From: Aquificota bacterium
Lineage (GTDB): Bacteria > Aquificota > Aquificia > Aquificales > QOAS01
Direction: 5' to 3'
DNA length: 14,685 bases
Assembly (NCBI GenBank): GCA_026987085.1
Contig: JALSNH010000095.1
Coordinates: forward strand, 1-14,685
Part shown: positions 6,904 to 13,375 of the stretch, piece after piece
Numbering within the stretch: the stretch's first letter is position 1
Layout: each line of letters begins with the position of its first letter
The notes under the pieces: model-generated
What the model was told of the DNA's origin: nothing
The model's input: the letters and a program-made list of their open reading frames with translations, nothing else
The model's database searches: none
Made by a program: the position numbers and the translations under genes

Positions 6904-7860
6904 ATGGAGTTGGTTAGGGAACTTAGTGACTATAGGCAATTAAAAGCTGAGATAGAAAATTTGAAAAAGGAGAAAAGGGCAGTTATATTGGCTCATTATT
7001 ATCAACGTCCCGAGATTCAAGACATTGCCGATTTTGTTGGTGATAGCCTCGATTTGGCGCGGAGAGCCACCGAGGTGGAAGCTGACATTATAGTCTTTTG
7101 CGGCGTCCACTTTATGGGAGAAACGGCAAAAATTCTAAATCCGGATAAGAAGGTTTTACTACCGGAACCTAAGGCCGGCTGCGCTATGGCCGATATGGCC
7201 ACCAAGAAAGAGGTTCTGAAATTAAAGGAAAAATATCCAAACGCTTGGGTAGTTTCCTATGTAAACACAACGGCCGAAGTGAAAACTGTAAGCGATGTAT
7301 GCTGCACCTCCGCTAACGCTGTAAAAATTATCGAAAAGGTTCCTTCGGAAGAGGTTATATTTGTCCCGGATAAAGGTCTTGCTTACCATGTTTCCAAAAA
7401 AGTTAAAGGTAAGAGGATTATTCCCTTTGAAGGGTTTTGCCCCGACCATTACCTATTTACGGAAGGTATGTTGGAAACTTTAAAGCAAAGGTATCCCGAT
7501 GCGCCGGTAGGAGTTCACCCGGAAACTCCCCCTTCGGTTCAGGATAGGGCGGATTTTGTAGGTTCAACATCCCAACTGCTTAAATGGGCTACCGACCCTA
7601 GCTTGGAAGCGAGGGAGATTATTGTTATTACCGAGATAGGTCTCAAATATCAAATGGAGAAGAAAAACCCCAACAGGAAGTATATCTTTCCAACACCGGA
7701 GGAAGGTGTCGGTTATCTTCTTTGTTCCCAAATGAAGGCTATAACTTTGGAAAAGGTCTACGAAACTCTAAAGGAGGAAAAAAACGAAATCGAGCTCCCA
7801 CAGGAGATTGTAAAAAAGGCGAAAAAACCTATAGAGCTGATGCTCGAATGGTCCACCTAA
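6904..7860 (+). CDS. nadA: Quinolinate synthase (4Fe-4S)
   Basis: NadA condenses iminoaspartate with dihydroxyacetone phosphate to quinolinate for NAD synthesis. It is 318 residues, close to the compact thermophile type. Seen: VILAHYYQRPEIQDIADFVGDSLDLAR (27-53), VHFMGETAKILNP (68-80), the three cluster ligands C93 (KAGCAMADMA), C179 (GFCPDH) and C274 (LLCSQMKAITLEK), plus HPET (205-208) and DFVGSTSQLLKW (217-228), which line the active site in solved homologues. Ligand assignment rests on matching to the E. coli positions from memory. It is divergent from nadB, its pathway partner, and no nadC is visible nearby. The ATG at 6904 follows TTGTTTAAAG with no Shine-Dalgarno sequence, so it may be translated from a short or leaderless mRNA. 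Its stop interlocks with that of hemG (CTAA, 4 bp). Confidence 0.98.
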   Translation: MELVRELSDYRQLKAEIENLKKEKRAVILAHYYQRPEIQDIADFVGDSLDLARRATEVEADIIVFCGVHFMGETAKILNPDKKVLLPEPKAGCAMADMATKKEVLKLKEKYPNAWVVSYVNTTAEVKTVSDVCCTSANAVKIIEKVPSEEVIFVPDKGLAYHVSKKVKGKRIIPFEGFCPDHYLFTEGMLETLKQRYPDAPVGVHPETPPSVQDRADFVGSTSQLLKWATDPSLEAREIIVITEIGLKYQMEKKNPNRKYIFPTPEEGVGYLLCSQMKAITLEKVYETLKEEKNEIELPQEIVKKAKKPIELMLEWST

Positions 7861-9170
7861 TTTCCTTTTTCAACTAACTTTTTTGCGGTTTGATATCCTT
7901 TTTCTATACACTTTGCAAGGGAACTCCCGCCCACAAAGTTGGAAATTATTTCCACACCGGGATATCGTTTTTTAAACTCCTCCAAGGTTTGGTAAATCTT
8001 TCCATAACCGACGGTGTATTGGGGTATCGACCTTTTCCAAAGTCGGAGCCTTTGAAACTTTGGTTCTCCCAACTTGGGAAAAACTTTTTTAAGTTCCCCT
8101 ACAGCAGTTTTTAAAATTTCATCCTCCGAAAGGTTGCAGATATCTTTTTGGGTTTCCCCGCAAAGGAATACGGAGAAACAATCTTCCTCTCCTGGGCATC
8201 TATTTGGAAATAGGGAACTTACAAATATGGCTCCCAAAATTTTTAATCCCTCCTCTTTGGGAACGAGAAAGCCAAAACCATCAACTCCAACTTTTGGAAA
8301 ACTTAAAGATGCCACCGCAAGTGGAGGATAGATAATCTCATTGAGAACCTCTATAGGGGGAAAGAGTTTTTTCAAAATCTCCGCCGTTTGGTCTGCTGGA
8401 ACGGTTAAAACCACATTTTTAGTTTCGTAGGAACCGCACTTGCTAAGCACTTTATAGGTTCCCATTTGGGTTCTTTCTATAGAAAGAACCTTGCAATTTA
8501 ACTGTTTTTCAGAGCTTTTTAGAGCCAGAACTTCCGTTAATGATGATAAACCTCCTTTAAAGGAGATTAATTCCCCCTTCGGGGCTACCCTTTTTTCTTT
8601 TAAAAAGGCTTTGAGTAGTGAACCGTATCGCTGTTCCATCTCCCACAGTTTTGGAAAGGCGTAGCGAACGCTCAACCTTTCCGCATCGCCGGCGTATATA
8701 CCCGAAACAAAGGGTTGGACAAAGTAGCGTAAAAACTCCTCTCCAAAATGGCGGCGAGCAAAATTGGCAACACTTTCGTCCTCTTTTGGTGGAGGTTTTA
8801 CAAAAAGTTCCTTAAAAAGGAGCAGTTTCGATTTCAAACCTATAAGGGGAGTCCTAAAAAATTCCCACGGCTTGAGGGGTATAGGAATAAGCTTTCCATT
8901 TTTGTAAATATACCTCTTCTCCGAAGAGGGGGAGGTTTTTTCAACTTCCACCTTTAGGTCTTCTATAAGTTTCCAAACCGCTTCGTTGTTTGCAAGAATG
9001 GTTTGGGGACCCTCTTCAAAAAGGTAGCTACCCTTTTTAAGAGTTTTTATATTCCCACCCAACCTGTCGGAAGCTTCCAAAAGCAAAGTTTTTTTTCCAT
9101 AAAGATTGAGGTAAAAGGCGGTAGTTAAACCTGTAATACCGCCCCCTATGACTATCACATCGAAGGTCAT
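7857..9170 (-). CDS. hemG: Protoporphyrinogen/coproporphyrinogen oxidase (HemG/HemY flavoprotein type)
   Basis: This FAD enzyme removes six electrons from protoporphyrinogen IX (or coproporphyrinogen III) in late haem synthesis. Seen in 437 residues: an N-terminal dinucleotide fold DVIVIGGGITGLTTAFYL (4-21), acidic E32 closing the ribose site, DRLGGNI (35-41), EEGPQT (52-57), FVQPFVSGIYAGDAERLSVR in the middle and the C-terminal FAD motif ISNFVGGSSLAKCIEKGYQTAKKL, typical of the family. It belongs to the amine-oxidase-like flavoproteins, but the GIYAGD...LS segment favours porphyrinogen oxidase over a phytoene desaturase. Whether the substrate is protoporphyrinogen or coproporphyrinogen cannot be told here. 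Divergent from priA; no ribosome site is visible before ATG (AACTTTTAATG), so the leader may be very short. Its stop overlaps that of nadA by 4 bp. Confidence 0.93.
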   Translation of the reverse strand: MTFDVIVIGGGITGLTTAFYLNLYGKKTLLLEASDRLGGNIKTLKKGSYLFEEGPQTILANNEAVWKLIEDLKVEVEKTSPSSEKRYIYKNGKLIPIPLKPWEFFRTPLIGLKSKLLLFKELFVKPPPKEDESVANFARRHFGEEFLRYFVQPFVSGIYAGDAERLSVRYAFPKLWEMEQRYGSLLKAFLKEKRVAPKGELISFKGGLSSLTEVLALKSSEKQLNCKVLSIERTQMGTYKVLSKCGSYETKNVVLTVPADQTAEILKKLFPPIEVLNEIIYPPLAVASLSFPKVGVDGFGFLVPKEEGLKILGAIFVSSLFPNRCPGEEDCFSVFLCGETQKDICNLSEDEILKTAVGELKKVFPKLGEPKFQRLRLWKRSIPQYTVGYGKIYQTLEEFKKRYPGVEIISNFVGGSSLAKCIEKGYQTAKKLVEKGN

Positions 9171-9174
9171 TAAA

Positions 9175-9187
9175 AGTTAGACTAACT
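9175..9187. promoter_or_regulatory. Inverted repeat AGTTAGACTAACT between hemG and priA
   Basis: Two 6-bp arms, AGTTAG and CTAACT, surround one central base, only four bases from the hemG start and 24 bases from the priA ATG. It is the only obvious symmetry in the 41-bp divergent gap. It overlaps a weak priA promoter candidate (TAGACT at 9178-9183, 16 bases, TTTAAA at 9200-9205) that would start transcription close to the priA ATG. Arms this short can arise by chance. Confidence 0.3.
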
Positions 9188-9211
9188 CTGCAAAATTTGT
9201 TTAAAACGGCT

Positions 9212-11368
9212 ATGCTTTTGAAGGTAGTCCTTCCCAACGGAAAGAGCTCCCTTTACCGAACTATGGAGGAACCCGAATTTAACCCGTTAGGATATAGGGT
9301 TTTAATTCCTCTAAAAAGTGGAAAAGGAGCCACCGGCATAGTTGTAAAAATCTATCCCGATAACGGAGAAGGAGACCTGCCCTATATAGATAGCTTTCCC
9401 GACAAATATCCGGTAATAAATCCGCCCGTTATAGAACTCTTAAAGGAGCTTCTTCTCGAGTATTTAACCACTTTGGGTGAGAGCATTTTTAGCCTCCTTC
9501 CGCCGTGGGCAGATTGGTATCAGGAAACTTTTGTTGTTGCCGTTGATAAAAACCCTGTGGGGGTTCCCAAAAGTGTAAAGCTCCTTTTTGAGGAACTGAA
9601 AAGGAAAGGAAAAATTCCCTATGAGAAATTTGTTAAAAAGTTCGACCCCAATGTAGTTAAACTTTTGGAAAAGCACCACCTTATAAGGTTTGAAACAAGG
9701 TGGGTTGCTCCTAAGGTGGAAGAGGAATTTTACCATTTGAAGGTTAAAGACAGAGAAGAAATCCTAAAAAGGGTTAAAAGAAGTTCAGAAAAACGTAAAA
9801 AGGAGATTCTTAAACTTTTAAACCTCTTTGAGTATTTGGATCTGCCTTCCAAAGAGGAACTTAAAGCGGAAGGTATATCGAACGATACTTTGAGGTTTTT
9901 GGAAAAAAAGGGAATCCTTGAAAGGGTGATTACAACTCTTCCTCCTTTTAAGGATTTTCGGTTGCAACAAACTACGGAAGTCAGAAATATCTCTCCCCCT
10001 CCCTCCGAAAGGAGCCTCTATAAAAACTTTCCTTTTGAGGAGAGGTTTAACAAAGTTGTGGAAACCGCCGGCTGGTGTATTTCCCAAAATAGGGACCTAC
10101 TTTTAGTGGTTCCCGATATCAATCTGTTTAACCTTTACAGGGAAAAGCTGTATTCTTTATTTGGGGACCGTCTAGTGGTCTACCACCATACCTTACCCCA
10201 AAGGGAAGCGATAAAAAACTGGTTTTGGGCTGCCGAACCTTTTGGAAAAGTTATCCTAACAACCCCTTCGAGAGCCTTCCTTCCTCTTTTCAATTTAGGT
10301 GCTGTTATTTTGGAAGATGAATTTTCCGCCTCCTACAAACAGTGGCGGTCCCCTTACCTGAACCTTAAAAGGCTTCTGTTAAACTATGCAAAACTCTTAA
10401 AGGTTCCGGTAGCAGTTTTTTCCAATCCACCTTCTTTGGAAATGTTTTTTTTGAGTTCTAACTTTAAAGTTCAAAATAGAGAGAGAAAACTTCAAAAGGT
10501 AATTCTTAACAGCAAAGACCCTTTTAAGGAAGGGTATCTGTTGGAACTTTTAAGAGGAAGGGAGGCTTTGATTTTGGTCCCTAAAAAAGGTTATTCAAAT
10601 CTTTACTGCAAAAGGTGCGGAACTATTTTAGAGTGCCCCCATTGCGAGGCCTTCCTTTACAGGGATATCGACGACTTGGTCAAATGTCCTGTGTGCAACT
10701 ATAAGAGTGAGATAAACGAATGCCCCCGCTGCGGGGAACAGCTTATGCCTTTTGGCTACGGTGTTGAAAGAGTTAAGGAAATTTTACAAACGGTGGAAGG
10801 AAATTTTGAGGTTTCTACCCACCCCAAGGAAATAGGAAGGAAATTTTCCACCGTTGCGGTTCTATTTGCCGATAATCTCCTTTCACTTCCCGATTTTCGT
10901 AAAGGGGAGGAACTTTTCGCCTACCTAAAAAAAGCGGAAAATTTAACCGCCGAAGGCGGTCTATTTATTCTCCATACAAATCTAACCGACCACCATGCAA
11001 TCCAAGCCGTAGCTGAAAACAACGATAACCTCTTTTACGAAATGGAAGCCGAGTACAGAAAAGCTATTAACCTTCCGCCATTTTCAAGGCTCTACCTTAT
11101 TGCTGTAAACCTAAAGGAGGAAAATGAAAATTTGGCACGGAAACTTTTTAAGGAAGTGAAAACAGAGCTTTTCAATCTACCGGTGGAGGTCGATTTTTCA
11201 AAGGCTCCTACTTTTAAGTTGAAAGAAAATTACCGTTATCAGATTTTGGTTAAGGTTCCTCTAAAGGTTGAACGAGAGGTTTTAAAAAAACTTGTTGAGG
11301 TTTTGAGGGGCATAAAAAACCGCTACAAGTTTGTGAGAGTTATACCCAACCCAAGGAGCTTACTTTAA
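9212..11368 (+). CDS. priA: Primosomal protein N' (PriA-like) with degenerate helicase motifs
   Basis: PriA recognises stalled forks and reloads the replicative helicase. From the ATG at 9212 the protein has 718 residues: an N-terminal DNA-binding domain (LLKVVLPNG..., GYRVLIPLKSGKGATGIVV), a winged-helix region, a helicase-like core, and an intact zinc region with eight Cys in four CxxC pairs (C466/469, 475/478, 492/495, 504/507), then FGYGVERVKEIL, LPDFRKGEELF, NLPPFSRLYLIAV and a C-terminal domain ending NPRSLL. The ATPase core is altered: the Walker A place before DLLLVVPDI reads LYKNFPFEERF instead of GVTGSGKTE, DEEH is EDEF (368-371) with SYKQ kept, and the QVAGRAGR Arg-finger motif is KKAENLTAEG (about 573-582). 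It should therefore not hydrolyse ATP, as noted for actinobacterial PriA. A TTG five codons upstream (9197) is an alternative start; neither has a clear ribosome site. Confidence 0.92.
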   Translation: MLLKVVLPNGKSSLYRTMEEPEFNPLGYRVLIPLKSGKGATGIVVKIYPDNGEGDLPYIDSFPDKYPVINPPVIELLKELLLEYLTTLGESIFSLLPPWADWYQETFVVAVDKNPVGVPKSVKLLFEELKRKGKIPYEKFVKKFDPNVVKLLEKHHLIRFETRWVAPKVEEEFYHLKVKDREEILKRVKRSSEKRKKEILKLLNLFEYLDLPSKEELKAEGISNDTLRFLEKKGILERVITTLPPFKDFRLQQTTEVRNISPPPSERSLYKNFPFEERFNKVVETAGWCISQNRDLLLVVPDINLFNLYREKLYSLFGDRLVVYHHTLPQREAIKNWFWAAEPFGKVILTTPSRAFLPLFNLGAVILEDEFSASYKQWRSPYLNLKRLLLNYAKLLKVPVAVFSNPPSLEMFFLSSNFKVQNRERKLQKVILNSKDPFKEGYLLELLRGREALILVPKKGYSNLYCKRCGTILECPHCEAFLYRDIDDLVKCPVCNYKSEINECPRCGEQLMPFGYGVERVKEILQTVEGNFEVSTHPKEIGRKFSTVAVLFADNLLSLPDFRKGEELFAYLKKAENLTAEGGLFILHTNLTDHHAIQAVAENNDNLFYEMEAEYRKAINLPPFSRLYLIAVNLKEENENLARKLFKEVKTELFNLPVEVDFSKAPTFKLKENYRYQILVKVPLKVEREVLKKLVEVLRGIKNRYKFVRVIPNPRSLL

Positions 11369-11371
11369 ATT

Positions 11372-11400
11372 AGCCTTTGCAACCTTGAAGGCTTTCTTTT
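11372..11400 (+). terminator. Possible intrinsic terminator after priA
   Basis: AGCCTT (11372-11377) and AAGGCT (11388-11393) form a 6-bp stem with a ten-base loop, followed by TTCTTTT. It begins four bases after the priA stop. The loop is large and the T-run interrupted, so termination may be partial, and the next gene on the same strand could still be reached. Confidence 0.45.
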
Positions 11401-11416
11401 AAAATTGCCGAGAGTA

Positions 11417-11740
11417 ATGGCGGGAGTTGTTTTTATAGTGGAAGGCAATACAAAGGAAGGAAAACGGGTGAAGTTGACTATAAAACTTAAAAAGTTTTGT
11501 AGCTGTAAACCTTCCCATCCGGAGTGTCAAAAAGATGCCGAACCTATAGTGGATAAAAAGGTTAAGAAACTCCTTTCGGAGGTTGAATCGGAAAATCTGT
11601 TCTGGTTAGAAGGTAAAGTAAATCCAAATTTCTTCCTCAGGCTTATGGAGGCCATTACCGAGGCCCTTGAAACGGTGTGTATAACCGCCCGTTCCGACCA
11701 CCTCCAAGGGGCGGAGGTTTTAATAGAAGAACTTTCCTAA
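11417..11740 (+). CDS. Small Cys-containing protein of unknown function
   Basis: I do not recognise this protein. From ATG at 11417 it has 107 residues: two predicted strands (AGVVFIVEG, RVKLTIKLKK), then a Cys/His group FCSCKPSHPEC (C28, C30, H35, C37) that might bind a metal, an acidic-basic helix DKKVKKLLSEVESENLFWLEGK, and a C-terminal alpha/beta part with FFLRLMEAITEALETVCITA (C88) ending VLIEELS. No signal peptide or membrane segment is visible. A TTG start at 11405, giving four more residues, is possible; neither start has a strong ribosome site (GAGAG lies two bases before the ATG). It lies 48 bp after priA and 66 bp before mqnA on the same strand, with a possible weak terminator upstream and a hairpin downstream. 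Coding quality (even composition, full-length frame) makes it a likely real gene. Confidence 0.7.
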   Translation: MAGVVFIVEGNTKEGKRVKLTIKLKKFCSCKPSHPECQKDAEPIVDKKVKKLLSEVESENLFWLEGKVNPNFFLRLMEAITEALETVCITARSDHLQGAEVLIEELS

Positions 11741-11781
11741 TTTTCTCAAACGTTTCCTTTTAATCTCCCCTTTTGAGAAAA
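11741..11781. repeat. Perfect 10-bp inverted repeat upstream of mqnA
   Basis: TTTTCTCAAA (11741-11750) and TTTGAGAAAA (11772-11781) are exact complements, separated by 21 bases. The first arm begins right after the stop codon of the small unknown gene, and the second ends 25 bases before the mqnA ATG. No T-run follows on the plus strand, so it is not a classical terminator for that direction. It could be an mRNA hairpin between the two cistrons or a protein site. Confidence 0.4.
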
Positions 11782-11806
11782 GAACTCCATCAACAATAGG
11801 AAGTTA

Positions 11807-12538
11807 ATGGAAAATAGAAAAATCCGTCTTGGGAAGGTTTCTTACAAAAATACCCTTCCCCTGTTTTACTTTTTCTCCTTCCCCGATGTGGAACTAATAG
11901 AAGGAACACCACAGGAGTTGGCTAGAAAAATTTCTTTAGGACTTATAGAGGGTGGAATTCTTTCCAGTTTCTTTTATCTACAAAATAAGGAAAGGTATTT
12001 AATTTTGCCCGATATTTCCATATCATCATTTGGAAAAAGCGGTTCCGTTTTAATTTTTTCCCGTAAACCTTTAGAAGAAATTGAAGAGATAAACCCAAGC
12101 GGAGAAAGTTTAACCTCCAACTTTTTAACCTATGCCATTTTTAGAAAGTATTTGAAAATTCCCATCAGTTTTTCCAAAACCAATGAAACCATTCTGGTAA
12201 TAGGAGACAGAGCTTTGAACCTTTTAAAGGAAAAGCGTTTTCCTTACGTTTACGACGTTGGGGAACTTTGGTTTCACTACACAAACCTACCGGCGGTATT
12301 TGCTCTATTTATAGTTCCCAAACGGAGGGTTTTAGCAAATCCCGAAACCTTTTCGAGGTTATCTTTGGAACTTATTAATTCCAAAAAAAGATTTTTTAAA
12401 GAGTTAAAAAACCTTCCTTTGGAGGAAGATTTAAAAAAATACCTGCAAGGGTTGAATTACGATTTTAGAGAGGAACACTCCAAAAGTTTGGATTTAATGG
12501 AACAACTGTTGGATGAATATAGGAAAGGGAAAATCTAA
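11807..12538 (+). CDS. mqnA: Chorismate dehydratase (futalosine-pathway menaquinone synthesis)
   Basis: MqnA dehydrates chorismate to 3-[(1-carboxyvinyl)oxy]benzoate, the first step of the futalosine route to menaquinone. The 243-residue protein has the periplasmic-binding-protein-like MqnA/MqnD fold without a signal peptide. Seen: RLGKVSYKNTLPLFYFF (7-23), VELIEGTPQELARKISLG, EGGILSSFFYL, LILPDISISSFGKSGSVLIFSRKPL (about 65-89), the hinge SLTSNFLTYAIFRK, LVIGDRALNL and VYDVGELWFHYTNLPAVFALFIV (about 148-170). The order and wording of these motifs favour MqnA over MqnD. AGGAAG three bases before ATG supports the start. No other mqn genes lie in the window. Its TAA shares CTAA with the TAG of the convergent RNase P homologue. 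Confidence 0.92.
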   Translation: MENRKIRLGKVSYKNTLPLFYFFSFPDVELIEGTPQELARKISLGLIEGGILSSFFYLQNKERYLILPDISISSFGKSGSVLIFSRKPLEEIEEINPSGESLTSNFLTYAIFRKYLKIPISFSKTNETILVIGDRALNLLKEKRFPYVYDVGELWFHYTNLPAVFALFIVPKRRVLANPETFSRLSLELINSKKRFFKELKNLPLEEDLKKYLQGLNYDFREEHSKSLDLMEQLLDEYRKGKI

Positions 12539-13137
12539 AATAGGTCTCCTCCTTTCTTTCTACTGGCCATCTCCTCCAATAGCTCCTTAAAAAAGGTCGG
12601 ATCTATCAATTTTATACCCAACTCTTTAGCCCAATTTCTAATACCTTCGTCGGCACTTACTAAGATAGCATCTAACTCGTAGGCCAGTAAAACCACATCA
12701 ACATCTTCTTTGCTATCCAAAATACCCTGTCTTAGAGCTTCCCTATATTTTTCCCTTAAGCTTCTGATAAGTTCACCCACATTCTCCCGACCCTTTGCAG
12801 TTTTTACATGCTCCTCCGCTATACGAAGACCTTTATTAATTCTTGCCCTTAAATCGGAGATAAAGTTATAGAGAAACTCCGCCGGGACATTTAAATTGAA
12901 CTTTTTGGGATTTCTCAATCTTATAACCAACTCAAACTTTGGGGTTAGATTTCCCAACTTCACCATACGTTGCAGTTCATCGTAAGTAGAAAGGGGCATA
13001 TAAAATTCCGCACCGCTATGCTCCATCAGATAGAGAAGGTCTTCGGTTGCATCTAAAATATCTTGGCTGAACTTTTTATAAAGTTGGGGATTTGTAAAAA
13101 TACTGGTATCGAGAACAAATGTTAACTTTGCAGGCAT
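12535..13137 (-). CDS. RNA-free ribonuclease P (HARP, homologue of Aquifex RNase P)
   Basis: HARP proteins are single-polypeptide PIN-domain enzymes that cut the 5' leader from precursor tRNA without an RNA subunit. The 200 residues fit the family length. Seen: the first catalytic Asp in FVLDTSIFTNPQLY (D10), AEFYMPLSTYDEL (43-55), FNLNVPAEFLYNFI and RINKGLRIAEEH with REKYREALRQGI, the helical insert (about 80-139) that binds tRNA, then the acidic group DSKEDVDVVLLAYELD (D141, D145) and VSADEGI (D163), ending LIDPTFFKELL. Spacing of D10/D141/D145/D163 matches the Aquifex enzyme residues as I recall them, offset by three. It lies 27 bp downstream of rpmG and behind tuf, where secE is usual. 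No ribosome site is visible: the gap reads as a pyrimidine-rich tract ending in seven T before ATG, so coupling to rpmG translation is possible. Confidence 0.92.
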   Translation of the reverse strand: MPAKLTFVLDTSIFTNPQLYKKFSQDILDATEDLLYLMEHSGAEFYMPLSTYDELQRMVKLGNLTPKFELVIRLRNPKKFNLNVPAEFLYNFISDLRARINKGLRIAEEHVKTAKGRENVGELIRSLREKYREALRQGILDSKEDVDVVLLAYELDAILVSADEGIRNWAKELGIKLIDPTFFKELLEEMASRKKGGDLF

Positions 13138-13164
13138 AAAAAAAGAAACTATAAAAGGAGAAGG

Positions 13165-13323
13165 TTATTTGACTTCCCTATGAAGGGTGTGTTTGTTGCA
13201 CCACTTGCAGTATTTTCTAAATTCAAGTCTTTTGTTGTGCCTTTGAGGATTTTTGGTGGTGAAGTAATTTCTCCTCTTGCATTCGGTGCAAGCCAACGTT
13301 ACGTGAACCCTTTTAGATGCCAT
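13165..13323 (-). CDS. rpmG: 50S ribosomal protein L33
   Basis: A 52-residue frame that I translated by hand: it starts MASKRVHVTLACTECKRRNY and ends YCKWCNKHTLHREVK, with TTKNPQRHNKRLEFRKYC between. The four Cys (C12, C15, C39, C42) in two CxxC pairs mark the zinc-binding form of L33, a small protein near the E site of the large subunit. GAGGTG, six bases before ATG (rc of about 13330-13335), gives a good ribosome site. It follows tuf on the same strand, the usual order tuf-rpmG, with a hairpin terminator between them; it may be transcribed by readthrough or from its own promoter. Downstream comes the RNase P homologue, not secE. Confidence 0.96.
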   Translation of the reverse strand: MASKRVHVTLACTECKRRNYFTTKNPQRHNKRLEFRKYCKWCNKHTLHREVK

Positions 13324-13345
13324 TTTTTACACCTCTTTAATTTTT

Positions 13346-13368
13346 AAAAAGCCCGCGCGGAGCGCGGG
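13346..13368 (-). terminator. Intrinsic terminator after tuf
   Basis: On the minus strand, CCCGCGC-TCC-GCGCGGG forms a perfect 7-bp all-GC stem with a three-base loop, followed by CTTTTT. It begins seven bases past the tuf stop and ends before the rpmG ribosome site, so it would limit rpmG and RNase P homologue expression relative to tuf. This is the strongest terminator in the window. Confidence 0.88.
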
Positions 13369-13375
13369 GAGGAAA

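Noticed and set aside
7857..9170. Phytoene desaturase or amine oxidase
   Set aside because: The FAD motifs are shared, but the GIYAGDAERLS segment and the C-terminal NFVGGSSLAKCIEKG pattern fit porphyrinogen oxidase better.
12535..13137. VapC-type toxin of a toxin-antitoxin pair
   Set aside because: No antitoxin-like gene is adjacent, and the 200-residue length, helical insert and end motifs fit the RNA-free RNase P family instead.
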